Below, in pieces: positions 24,732 through 32,942 of a DNA stretch of 64,000 nucleotides. The stretch comes from Croceibacterium aestuarii. GTDB taxonomy: Bacteria; Pseudomonadota; Alphaproteobacteria; Sphingomonadales; Sphingomonadaceae. The notes below the pieces were generated by a model. It saw nothing but the letters and a program-made list of their open reading frames with translations, was not told the origin of the DNA and made no database searches. The stretch covers positions 806,001-870,000 of the forward strand of contig NZ_CP131039.1 in assembly GCF_030657335.1 (NCBI RefSeq), in the 5' to 3' direction. Every line of letters begins with the position of its first letter. Positions within the stretch are counted from its first letter, which is position 1. The translations under genes were made by a program, and so were the position numbers.

Positions 24732-25630
24732 CGCCGGTCTCGGCGTGCGCGCCACACGCGCCACAGCACGCCCGGTGCCGCGAGCAAGGGATGCTTCTCG
24801 CGCCACGGGGTGATCTCGACCGCGACGCCGGTATGACGCTCGATCTTCCAGGCGATGTAGCGCGGCGCCCCGGCGAAGGTCGAGTTGGCGCGTACCAGGC
24901 GCGCGGCGTTGAGCAGCTTGCCGAGCCTGCGGCGCGTGTTCCACCAGCGCAAGATGCGCCGCCGCTCGTCCGGTTCGAGCTGCGGCGCCAGACGGCTGCC
25001 ATCGTCGCGGAACGGTATCCTGGCCGAAGACAGCGCCGCGCGTAAGAGCCCGTCGAAATGCGCCGGATTCGCGGCGAGGATCGAATCTTCTCGGCCTGGT
25101 GCCTCGACCCTCAGTTCGGCGCGGTAGGTGGCGCGAAACAGAGCCCGCCAGTAGTCGTCGGCCTGGCCTTCCGCCGGGCCAAGCGCGGCAGCGAGCCGGG
25201 CGGCGGTGCGCGCCGCCCCGGCAATCGCCTCGCCGACTGCGCCGGCAGCCGCTTCGTCGCGTGCCCAGACCAGCGCGCTTGGTTGCACGAAACGCGCCCA
25301 GATCGTCGTATCGAGGCTTTCGCCGCGCGCCGCCTCGGCAAACTTGGCGAGCGACATCTCGGCGACCTTGGCACGCAGTCTCTCCCCCGTCGCCGCATCG
25401 TCCCACTCGCGGTAGGAAACCTTTGGCCACAGGCCGGTCTCGGGCGGGCCAGGCACCAGGACGTAGTAGTCGAGCACTCCTTCGAGCGATCCGGTCCTGA
25501 GATTGGAGCCGTAGAACAGCACCGCCACGCCCGCTGCCTCCTCGCCGAGCAGCTGCGCCTGGTGGGCGACTTCGGGCCGCACCTCGCGCGCAAGCATCGC
25601 CGCGACCCGCGCTTCGAGAGCTTCGCTCAC
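24728..25630 (-). CDS. Putative Tam41-like phosphatidate cytidylyltransferase
   Basis: A 300-residue protein of unassigned family. LFYGSNLRTGSLEGVLDYYV (residues 38-57) fits the polymerase-beta nucleotidyltransferase signature: G41-S42, eleven residues, then D54. The second acidic residue of the motif is replaced by Tyr, as I recall for Tam41, the mitochondrial CDP-diacylglycerol synthase. A later ATYRAELRVE resembles the Tam41 SYxGDxRM block. The start is a GTG at 25630 overlapping the lipid-kinase stop (GTGA). The combination with a lipid kinase suggests conversion of a phosphorylated lipid into a CDP-lipid. The relationship is a by-eye inference. Confidence 0.6.
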   Translation of the reverse strand: MSEALEARVAAMLAREVRPEVAHQAQLLGEEAAGVAVLFYGSNLRTGSLEGVLDYYVLVPGPPETGLWPKVSYREWDDAATGERLRAKVAEMSLAKFAEAARGESLDTTIWARFVQPSALVWARDEAAAGAVGEAIAGAARTAARLAAALGPAEGQADDYWRALFRATYRAELRVEAPGREDSILAANPAHFDGLLRAALSSARIPFRDDGSRLAPQLEPDERRRILRWWNTRRRLGKLLNAARLVRANSTFAGAPRYIAWKIERHTGVAVEITPWREKHPLLAAPGVLWRVWRARRDRR

Positions 25631-26631
25631 GGCGCGACGAAGGTCAGCGAGGGGCCGGTCGAGACGCGGTAGTTGCCCGGGGGAAAGGCCTCGCCGTCGA
25701 GGATGAACGGCTCGTCGGTCTCGAAGCCGAAGCAATCGGCGGCAAAGCAGTGATAGCCGCTTTCCCGATTGCGGCGACCGATTGCGACCAGCGGCAAGCG
25801 CAGCAGACTGCGCCGCGCCGCGGTGTCGAGAACGCTCGCCTTGAGTCCTTCGCGGAGGTCGCCGAACGGCTTGAGCCCGAGCGGGAAATTTTCGAGGGTC
25901 GAGGCAATCATGACATAGCGCTGGTCGCCGCCCGGGAGAGGCTCGTTGCCGGGCAGGGTAATCCGCAGGAGCGAGCGCTGGCGCCATGGGTTATCGTTCC
26001 CCGCCAGGAGCGCCTGGCCGAGCGCCCAGGCCGCAGTCAGGCCGACGGCGGCGGCGTTGAACGCGCCCCAGCGATGCGCGTCCTGTCCGAGCCGAATGGT
26101 GCGGTGGAACACCCCGCCGCCCAGCAGGAAGCCCTGTACCCGCGACTGCGGATCGGCGGCCTCCGACACGATCAGCGGGCACCGCGTCACAGACCTGCCC
26201 GCACGGGCGGATTCCATCGCCGAGGCGAGCGACCAGTGGTCGGGCGCACCGATATCTGCGGCGAGGGCATTGGTCTTGCCCTTGGGCAGGACGATGAGCG
26301 TTGGCCAGTCGTCGCCGAAGATGGCAGCCCCGCACGTAAGGACGTCGCGCACCGTGCCGTCGCCGCCGGAAATGGCGAGGTAGTCGACTCCCTTGGCAGC
26401 GAAGGAATCGAGCACTCCGAACAGCTCGCGGCGCTTGGTCGTCGTTTCGACAATGACATCGGCACCGGGCGCCGCGCCCTGCTCGCGGCCTCTGTTGCGA
26501 TAACTGCGGCGATTGCGGATGACCCCGACCAAAGGGACGGCGCGGGGGGTGCTGCGCGCGTCACCCGCCGCGGCGCTCGAGCCCGGCGCCGGCCGCGGCA
26601 GCTCGTCGAAGGTCTTGATGCCGTCGCTCAT
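25627..26631 (-). CDS. Lipid kinase, DAGK/LCB5 family
   Basis: A 334-residue kinase of the diacylglycerol / sphingoid-base kinase family. The nucleotide motif SGGDGT is at 88-93 and a modified PKGKTNALA (116-124) replaces the usual PLGTxNDFA. The C-terminal beta-sandwich domain has GGGVFHRTIRLGQ and GEAFPPGNYRVSTGP. Substrates in the family include diacylglycerol, sphingosine and ceramide, the last in the Caulobacter cpg pathway. It is first in an operon with the Tam41-like and MobA-like genes and is divergent from the CDP-alcohol phosphatidyltransferase 86 bp away. Confidence 0.85.
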   Translation of the reverse strand: MSDGIKTFDELPRPAPGSSAAAGDARSTPRAVPLVGVIRNRRSYRNRGREQGAAPGADVIVETTTKRRELFGVLDSFAAKGVDYLAISGGDGTVRDVLTCGAAIFGDDWPTLIVLPKGKTNALAADIGAPDHWSLASAMESARAGRSVTRCPLIVSEAADPQSRVQGFLLGGGVFHRTIRLGQDAHRWGAFNAAAVGLTAAWALGQALLAGNDNPWRQRSLLRITLPGNEPLPGGDQRYVMIASTLENFPLGLKPFGDLREGLKASVLDTAARRSLLRLPLVAIGRRNRESGYHCFAADCFGFETDEPFILDGEAFPPGNYRVSTGPSLTFVAP

Positions 26632-26717
26632 TGCGCGAAGCGCATACCCGTCGGGTCTGCCTTGAAGCTAGGGCTTTCTTGCGCTTGGCCAGCACCGGCC
26701 TTAATCGCTGGTGGCCT

Positions 26718-27836
26718 ATGAGCGAGACCGAGCCTGCCATTTCCGTCGAAACCGTCGGCGCCAACCCGGTCCGGCTGTGGGGTCTCGACACCGGCGAACG
26801 CGTGCGCCGGATGGCGGCTAAGTTGGGGCTCGGCGGGACCGGCGCGCCGGTCGTGCTGGCCAATGCCGCATACGCTTTCGATCCCGCCTGGCTGGCCCAT
26901 GTCGCCGCTCATCCCGGCGTGGTGCTGACGTTAGGCGAAGCGCCGGTGCTGGGTCACGCACGCGGCGAGCAGGAGGCTGCGGGCCTGCGCGCCGCGATGC
27001 GGGGTGAGGGACCGGTGCCCGCAGACCTGCTTTCGCTGGCTTACGAGGACGGCGCTGCGATCGAGAACAAGGCCCTGCGCAAGCGCGAGCGCCCCTTCCT
27101 CATGATCCTGACCGCCGAGACCCGCCGGGCGATCGAGCGGGCGAGCTATTTCGGCGCCTACAAGGGCGTCACCGACCTATTGACTAAATACCTCTGGCCC
27201 GAGCTGGCGCTGTGGCTGACGCGGCTTGCCGCTTGGCTCGGGCTCAGCCCCAATGCGGTGAGCGCAATCGGCGCGGTGCTGTGCATCGCCGCGACCGTCG
27301 CCTTTGCGCACGGACAATACTGGCTCGGCATGGCGATGGGTTTCGTGTTCATGGTGCTCGATACCGTGGACGGCAAGCTGGCGCGCTGCACGATAACCTC
27401 GAGCCGGCTGGGCGACGTGCTCGACCACGGCATCGACCTCGTCCACCCGCCGTTCTGGTGGTGGTTCTGGACCACCGGCCTGAGCTATTGGGGCCTTGGC
27501 CTTTCCGAGATCCTCTTCTGGTGGGTCCAGGGCGCGATTCTCGGCGGCTATATCGTGCAGCGGCTGATCGAGGGGGTCTTCATCGCCCGGTTCGGCGGCA
27601 TTCACATCCATGTCTGGGAAAGGTTCGACAGCCGCTTCCGGCTGGTCACGGCGAGGCGCAATCCGAACATGGTGATCCTGTTCGTTTCGCTGCTGTTCGG
27701 CCGCCCCGATATCGGCATCGTCGCGGTGGCGGTGTGGACCGTGCTGAGCTGCGCCGTGCACCTCGTGCGGCTGATTCAGGCTGCGGCGCAGCAGCGACGG
27801 GGCGAGCCGGTCATCTCGTGGCTGGCGCAAGGGTGA
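26718..27836 (+). CDS. CDP-alcohol phosphatidyltransferase with N-terminal extension
   Basis: A 372-residue integral membrane enzyme. The catalytic signature is complete: D218-G219-x2-A222-R223-x8-G232-x3-D236-x3-D240. Such enzymes move a phospho-alcohol from a CDP carrier to an acceptor, making for example phosphatidylglycerol phosphate or phosphatidylinositol. Before the membrane domain lie about 150 soluble residues; APVVLANAAYAFDPAWLAHV resembles one lobe of a GT-A nucleotidyltransferase without its P-loop-like start, like a decayed version of the fused inositol-phosphate cytidylyltransferase enzymes. The ATG at 26718 is chosen because upstream sequence is in the promoter region. HIT follows 4 bp later. 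Confidence 0.88.
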   Translation: MSETEPAISVETVGANPVRLWGLDTGERVRRMAAKLGLGGTGAPVVLANAAYAFDPAWLAHVAAHPGVVLTLGEAPVLGHARGEQEAAGLRAAMRGEGPVPADLLSLAYEDGAAIENKALRKRERPFLMILTAETRRAIERASYFGAYKGVTDLLTKYLWPELALWLTRLAAWLGLSPNAVSAIGAVLCIAATVAFAHGQYWLGMAMGFVFMVLDTVDGKLARCTITSSRLGDVLDHGIDLVHPPFWWWFWTTGLSYWGLGLSEILFWWVQGAILGGYIVQRLIEGVFIARFGGIHIHVWERFDSRFRLVTARRNPNMVILFVSLLFGRPDIGIVAVAVWTVLSCAVHLVRLIQAAAQQRRGEPVISWLAQG

Positions 27837-27840
27837 GGCG

Positions 27841-28269
27841 ATGAACGAAACGATCCGGAAATTCGGCTGGCCGGCAACGCTGATCAAGGAATTCGACCAC
27901 TGGGTCGTGCTGCTGCGCCCCGCCCAGCCAACGCTCGGAAGCCTCGTGCTAGCGGCCAAGAGCGACGCGACCGCGTTCGGTGACCTGCCGGGCGAGGCGC
28001 ATGCCGAACTCAAGACGATCACCGCGGCGATCGAGGCCGCGCTCCGCGATTTCACCGGCTATGCGAAGCTCAACTACCTGATGCTGATGATGGTAGACCC
28101 CCACGTCCATTTCCACGTCATCGCGCGCTACGAAGGCGAACGCGAGTTTGGCGGGGTCGCTTTCGCCGACGCCGGCTGGCCCGGGGTGCCGCAGCTCGGC
28201 GATGCGGTTAAGCCCGACGAGAGGATGCGCACGGCACTCGTCGCCGAACTGACGAGGCGGTTCGGCTGA
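27841..28269 (+). CDS. HIT-family protein
   Basis: A 142-residue histidine-triad protein with the motif HVHFHV (H88, H90, H92). HIT enzymes hydrolyse or transfer nucleoside phosphates, for example Ap4A or adenylated intermediates, and some act on nucleotide-activated compounds. It is packed between the phosphatidyltransferase (4 bp) and the GT-B transferase (5 bp), so all three are one transcription unit. A role in recycling the nucleotide product of the local CDP chemistry is conceivable but unproven. Confidence 0.9.
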   Translation: MNETIRKFGWPATLIKEFDHWVVLLRPAQPTLGSLVLAAKSDATAFGDLPGEAHAELKTITAAIEAALRDFTGYAKLNYLMLMMVDPHVHFHVIARYEGEREFGGVAFADAGWPGVPQLGDAVKPDERMRTALVAELTRRFG

Positions 28270-28274
28270 CGGCT

Positions 28275-29396
28275 GTGCCCCGGCTCAACGTTTCCCTGAT
28301 CGGCGGCGAGCACCAGCTCGCGCACGTCCTGCCGGTCGCGGCCGAGCTGCACCGCCGCGGAAGGGTCGAAGTCATGGCCTACGCGGCGCCGGGCGCGACC
28401 CGCGTAGCGCACCAGTTGTGCAACGACATCGGCTTGCCCGAAGTGCCGATCCGGGAGATGAGCTTGCCCGCGGCGCTCGCGGTCTTGCCGCGCAGCTGGC
28501 ACAAGGGGCTGCGCGTGGTGCGCTGGGCCGGGCCGCTGCGCGATGCGGACGCGCTGCTCACCGCGGAGCGCACGACCACCTTGTTGAAATCGCTGCCGGG
28601 CAAATGTCCGCCGCTGTTGCATATCCCCCACGGTGCAGGCGACCGGGCAAAGGGGTTCGAGCGCAGGATCGCCCGGTTCGACATGGTCTTCGTCGCCGGC
28701 GAGAAGGATCGAGAGCGAATGCTGGCCGAGGGACTGGTCACGCCCGAGCGTTGCCTGGCGGTCGGCGGGGTCAAGCTCGCGGCGATGAGCCGCATGGGTC
28801 TGGAGCGCAGCCGGCCGTTCGCCTCGAAGCGGCCGGCGATACTCTACAACCCGCACTTCGAAAGCGCGCTTTCCTCGTTCTCGACATTCGCCGAACGTCT
28901 GCGGGCGTTCGTGCTGGCGGGCGACGAATACGATCTGGTAATTGCCCCCCATGTCCGGCTCGCCGAACACTGGAGCGACGCCGAACGCGCGAACTGGGAA
29001 GCGCGCGCCGTTCCCGGGCGCGTCATCGTCGACCTCGGCTCGGAGCATTCGTTCAACATGGATTACACGCTGGGCTGCGATATCTACGTCGGCGACGTGA
29101 GCAGCCAGGTGTACGAGTTTCTCGTTCGCCCGCGGCCCTGTCTGTTCCTGAACGCCCACGCGGCGGAGTGGCGGGGCAATGCCGATTACGCGATGTGGGC
29201 GTTCGGGCCGGTCATCGGGCCCGACGACGACATCGGGCCAGGAATCGCACGCGCCATTCGCGAGCAGCCGGCGCGCAAGAAGGAGCAGGAAGCGGCCGTC
29301 GTCGCTGCGGTGGGGCGCCACCCCTGGCTCGAGGGCGAAACCGGTCCCGATGCTATCGAGAAGGCCGCCGACGCTATCGAAGCGTTGCTCGCCTAG
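28275..29396 (+). CDS. TagF/CDP-glycerol glycerophosphotransferase-like GT-B protein
   Basis: A 373-residue GT-B-fold protein starting at GTG. LLHIPHGAGDRAKGFE and, near the C-terminus, CDIYVGDVSSQVYEFLV match the pattern of CDP-glycerol glycerophosphotransferases (Tag/Tar family), in which this segment binds the CDP part of the donor. Gram-positive relatives build teichoic acids; here, in a Gram-negative neighbourhood of lipid genes, it may add a phosphoglycerol- or phosphoglycerate-type group to a lipid or glycan. UDP-GlcNAc 2-epimerase-like proteins share the fold, but the DVSS motif argues against that. It converges with the LicC-like gene, overlapping by 4 bp. Confidence 0.72.
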   Translation: MPRLNVSLIGGEHQLAHVLPVAAELHRRGRVEVMAYAAPGATRVAHQLCNDIGLPEVPIREMSLPAALAVLPRSWHKGLRVVRWAGPLRDADALLTAERTTTLLKSLPGKCPPLLHIPHGAGDRAKGFERRIARFDMVFVAGEKDRERMLAEGLVTPERCLAVGGVKLAAMSRMGLERSRPFASKRPAILYNPHFESALSSFSTFAERLRAFVLAGDEYDLVIAPHVRLAEHWSDAERANWEARAVPGRVIVDLGSEHSFNMDYTLGCDIYVGDVSSQVYEFLVRPRPCLFLNAHAAEWRGNADYAMWAFGPVIGPDDDIGPGIARAIREQPARKKEQEAAVVAAVGRHPWLEGETGPDAIEKAADAIEALLA

Positions 29397-30133
29397 ACCC
29401 AACTGGCGGTCAGGGCGGTCGCATCCTCGATATCGTTGAGGTAATCGACCTCGGCCCAAGCCAGTCCCTCGATCGAACAGGTGCCGACCTTGCCGCTGGC
29501 GGCGAGGGTGTCGATGACTTTCAGGTACCAGTGATTGACGCCGTCGGGCGTGCGCATGGCCTGCCGCACCGCCTCGCGAAACAGTTCCGTCCCTTCGCCG
29601 CGGAAGGCGAGGAATCCGATCGACTCCGCGTTCGAGCGTTCGGCCGTCAGCGTCTTGCCGATATGCACCAGCCGCCCGTCGGCGGCGTGCTCGACCTTCA
29701 TGTCGTCGCTGTCGTATTCATCCTTGACGTCGACGGTCACGGTCACCGGCCAAGGCGAACCCTGCTGGACCCTGGCGACGATCTCTTCGCAGACCAGCGT
29801 GTCGCCGTTGAGTATGAGGAAGTCGCCAGCGGCCATCCGTTCGCGCACGATCCAGCATGAGCCGAGATTGTCGGCAACCTTGTAGAACGGGTTGAAGTGG
29901 ACGTGGACTTCCGCCCGCGGATCGGCGATTTCGGCGAGATGCGTCTCGACCATGTCGGTCATGAAGCCGGTGACGACGTCGATCCGCTTCACGCCGCCGC
30001 GGGCGAGCATCTCGATCTGCCAGCCGAGCAGCGAGCGGCCGGAGAAGTCGATCAGGCATTTCGGGCGTTCGGCGGTCAGCGGAAGCAGGCGGCTGCCCTG
30101 GCCGGCGCTCAGCAGGATGGCGTTCTCGATCAT
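29393..30133 (-). CDS. LicC-like cytidylyltransferase
   Basis: A 246-residue sugar-nucleotidyltransferase-fold enzyme: AGQGSRLLPLTAERPKCLI at the N-terminus, NPFYKVADNLGS (81-92) and NGDTL (109-113). The combination is typical of CTP:phosphocholine cytidylyltransferase (LicC) and related enzymes that activate small phosphorylated alcohols. It could supply the CDP donor for the adjacent TagF-like transferase; phosphocholine, glycerol 3-phosphate or 3-phosphoglycerate are candidate substrates. It lies back to back with the flippase gene and tail to tail with the GT-B gene. Confidence 0.83.
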   Translation of the reverse strand: MIENAILLSAGQGSRLLPLTAERPKCLIDFSGRSLLGWQIEMLARGGVKRIDVVTGFMTDMVETHLAEIADPRAEVHVHFNPFYKVADNLGSCWIVRERMAAGDFLILNGDTLVCEEIVARVQQGSPWPVTVTVDVKDEYDSDDMKVEHAADGRLVHIGKTLTAERSNAESIGFLAFRGEGTELFREAVRQAMRTPDGVNHWYLKVIDTLAASGKVGTCSIEGLAWAEVDYLNDIEDATALTASWV

Positions 30134-30225
30134 CGCGCGCGTCTAGCGGGCGGCGCGGCGCGATGGAAGCTTAACGGGGCTCGTCGCTTGCACCCCTCGC
30201 CTTGCTGGTCCAAAGCGCAAGCGCC

Positions 30226-31572
30226 ATGCCTGCCCCTACCCAGCCCCGATCGCTGCTCGGCCGCATGCTGGCGAACACCGCCTGGCTGCTGGGCGGCAAG
30301 GGTTTCGGGGCGGTGTGCAGCCTCGTTTACCTCGCAATTCTCGCCCGTTCGCTCGGGCTGAAGGATTTCGGCCACTTCTCGCTCATTTTCGGCTCCGCGC
30401 AGGCGCTCGTTGCCTTGTCGGGCCTGCAAACCTGGCGCGTCGTGGTACGGTATGGCGCCGGCCACGTGCATGCCGGCAACTGGGCTGCGTTCGGGCGGCT
30501 GTCGATGCTCTCGGCCCTGCTCGACCTCGGCAGTGCGCTGCTCGGCGTGGTCGTCGCCTGGCTTATCTACTTCCAGTTCAGCGACGCGCTCGACCTCAAT
30601 CCCAAGTACCTCGTCGCCGCTTTCTGGTTCACCGTCGCCAGCCTCTTCGCGCTGGTTTCGACGCCGACCGGAATCGTGCGCGCGCTCGATCGCTTCGACC
30701 TCGGGGTCTATGTCGAGGCGCTGGTGCCCACCTTGCGCCTCGTTGCCGCGGTGGCGATCTGGCTCGTCGACCCCAAGGTGGTCTATTTCCTTGCCGCCTG
30801 GGCGGCGATCGATCTGATCGAGGCCGCGGGTTACTGGATGCTGTCGCGGCGGCTGTGCCCCGAATCTGTGAGTCTGCGACATCTCAAGGACTGGCGGCTG
30901 GCGACCGACGACAACCCGGGAATCGTGCGCTTCTCGCTCGTCGCGTTCGCCAGCTCGACGCTCGACGCTGCAGTCAAGCAGGGACCGCTGCTGGCGGTCG
31001 GATACCTCGTGGGCACCCGCGCCGCCGGCCTCTACCGCCTCGCAGCCCAGCTCAGCCAAGGGCTGGGCAAGCTCTCGGTGCTGCTGACGCGCGCCGCCTA
31101 TGCCGAGATCAACCGCGCCCGCGTCTCCGCGGAGCACGCCGAATTCCGCCGCCTTGTGCGGCAGACCTCGCTGATCGCCGCTGCGGCCGGCGCGGTGGTG
31201 GTCGTTCTCGCGGTCGTGCTGGGCGAGCCGCTGCTCGACCTCATCGGCGGGTCCGACTTCGATGCCGGCTACGCGGTGCTCGTGCCGCTCACCTTCGCCG
31301 CCAGCCTCGAGCTCGCCAGCGTGGCCTTCGAACCGGTGCTGCATTCGACCGGGCACGCGCGCTATGCGCTGTTCGGGCGTCTCGCCGGGTTCGTGGTGCT
31401 GGCGGGCGCCATCGGCTGGCTCGCCGGCTCCGCGACCGCGGTGACCGTCGCGATCGCGGTCGCGGTCGGCGGGGTCGCCACCTATGTCGCGCTCGGTGCG
31501 CTGGCCTGGTACGTCATGGCGCGGCTCCCAGCCTATTCGCCTGCGGCGCCCGCGGCTGGCGAGGCGCCATGA
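30226..31572 (+). CDS. Wzx/MATE-like lipid-linked saccharide flippase
   Basis: A 448-residue polytopic protein with about twelve to fourteen membrane helices of the polysaccharide-export (MOP/Wzx) superfamily. The N-terminus LANTAWLLGGKGFGAVCSLV and the repeated pattern around 240-300 (GIVRFSLVAFASS..GLYRLAAQL) are typical. I chose the ATG at 30226 over an upstream TTG. In context it may translocate the product of the neighbouring headgroup enzymes across the inner membrane. A role in O-antigen or exopolysaccharide export cannot be excluded, but no Wzy or glycosyltransferase cluster is present. Confidence 0.87.
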   Translation: MPAPTQPRSLLGRMLANTAWLLGGKGFGAVCSLVYLAILARSLGLKDFGHFSLIFGSAQALVALSGLQTWRVVVRYGAGHVHAGNWAAFGRLSMLSALLDLGSALLGVVVAWLIYFQFSDALDLNPKYLVAAFWFTVASLFALVSTPTGIVRALDRFDLGVYVEALVPTLRLVAAVAIWLVDPKVVYFLAAWAAIDLIEAAGYWMLSRRLCPESVSLRHLKDWRLATDDNPGIVRFSLVAFASSTLDAAVKQGPLLAVGYLVGTRAAGLYRLAAQLSQGLGKLSVLLTRAAYAEINRARVSAEHAEFRRLVRQTSLIAAAAGAVVVVLAVVLGEPLLDLIGGSDFDAGYAVLVPLTFAASLELASVAFEPVLHSTGHARYALFGRLAGFVVLAGAIGWLAGSATAVTVAIAVAVGGVATYVALGALAWYVMARLPAYSPAAPAAGEAP

Positions 31573-31591
31573 CCGGTGCTAGAAACCGGCC

Positions 31592-32815
31592 ATGTTGACC
31601 AAGGCCCTGCTCGAAGACTCGCGCGCAATCGCCGGCCGCATCACTGCGCTGCGCCGCGCCATCCACGCCGAGCCCGAGCTCGGGCTGGAAACGCCGAAAA
31701 CGCTGGCCAAGGTGCGGGACGAGCTTGCCGACCTGCCGCTCGAATGGCGCGAGGGGTCCTCGTGCACGGGCGCGGTGGCGGTGCTCAATGCGGGCAAACC
31801 CGGCAAGTGCGTGCTGCTGCGCGGGGACATGGACGCGCTGCCCATGGACGAGCTGACCGGGCTCGACTTCGCCTCGACGATAGCGGGGCGAATGCACGCC
31901 TGCGGGCACGACACGCACACGGCGATGCTGGCCGGCGCGGCACGGGTGCTGGCGGCGCGCGCGAACGAACTCGCCGGCGAGGTGCGCTTCATGTTCCAGC
32001 CGGGCGAGGAAGGGTTTCACGGCGCCCGTTTCATGATCGACGACGGATTGCTGGGCGGCGGCGATGACGGCGTGGCGCTGCCCGACGCCGCCTTCGCGCT
32101 CCATATCATGCCCAATGCGCCGCACGATACGATCGGCGGACGGGCGGGGACCCTGCTTGCGGCAGCCGACATGATCGACATCAAGGTCACCGGCCGCGGC
32201 GGCCATGCCTCGATGCCGCACGACACGCGCGACCCGGTCCCGGTGGCCTGCGAAATCGTCATGGCACTGCAGGCAATGGTCACCCGCCGGTTCGACGCGG
32301 CGGAGGCGGTGGTGGTGACGATAACCCAGCTCGATTCGGGCAGCGCGCATAACATCGTGCCCGATTTCGCCCGTCTCAAGGGCACTATGCGCACGCTGAC
32401 GCCCGCTGCGCGCAAGGCCGTGCGCGAGGACATCCACCGCGTCGCAGAGAACATCGCCCGCGCGCACGATTGCACAGCCGAGGTGCTCATCACCGAGGGC
32501 TTCCCGCCGACGATTTGCGATCCGCGCGCCGTCGACCTTGCCGAGCAGGTCGCGACCGATCTCGGCGGCGAGTTCCTGCGTCTCGAAGCGCCGCTGATGG
32601 GGGCGGAAGACTTCTCCTACGTCCTCGAGAAGGTCCCCGGGGCAATGTGCTTTCTCGGCGTGGCCGAGGCCGGCGCCGACTGGCGCAACTGCTGCTCGAT
32701 CCATTCGAGCCGGATGATGGTCGACGAAACTGTCCTGCCGCGCGGCGCGGCCTTCCTCGCCGGCTGCGCCAGCGCCTTCCTGGCGGCCGGAGACTGGCCG
32801 AAGGCAAACGGTTAA
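31592..32815 (+). CDS. M20D amidohydrolase (hippurate hydrolase-like)
   Basis: A 407-residue dinuclear metal amidohydrolase of the M20D/AbgA group that cleaves N-acyl amino acids, indole-acetyl-amino acids or related amides. Zinc ligand motifs are MHACGHDTHT, FQPGEEGFHGA and GGHASMPHDTRDP; the dimerisation lid domain lies between. It is cytoplasmic, with no signal peptide. It follows the flippase by 19 bp but its chemistry is unrelated to lipid synthesis unless it acts on an N-acyl lipid precursor, which would be speculation. Confidence 0.9.
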   Translation: MLTKALLEDSRAIAGRITALRRAIHAEPELGLETPKTLAKVRDELADLPLEWREGSSCTGAVAVLNAGKPGKCVLLRGDMDALPMDELTGLDFASTIAGRMHACGHDTHTAMLAGAARVLAARANELAGEVRFMFQPGEEGFHGARFMIDDGLLGGGDDGVALPDAAFALHIMPNAPHDTIGGRAGTLLAAADMIDIKVTGRGGHASMPHDTRDPVPVACEIVMALQAMVTRRFDAAEAVVVTITQLDSGSAHNIVPDFARLKGTMRTLTPAARKAVREDIHRVAENIARAHDCTAEVLITEGFPPTICDPRAVDLAEQVATDLGGEFLRLEAPLMGAEDFSYVLEKVPGAMCFLGVAEAGADWRNCCSIHSSRMMVDETVLPRGAAFLAGCASAFLAAGDWPKANG

Positions 32816-32942
32816 CCAACTTGCGTCGCTTCTAGCGGGGAATGCTGAGCCAGGGTTATCGGTTCGGCAACCGTAAGCGTGGCATTTCGGCATCGGGACT
32901 AACCCCCTTTTCGAAGCCGGGGCGAGACAGGAAGCAGGGAAC

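Noticed and set aside
30130..31356. Minus-strand frame of about 408 codons opposite the flippase gene
   Set aside because: Composition is charged and repetitive (ERxxDEAEQ-like) without any membrane or domain pattern; the plus strand gives a proper polytopic membrane protein.
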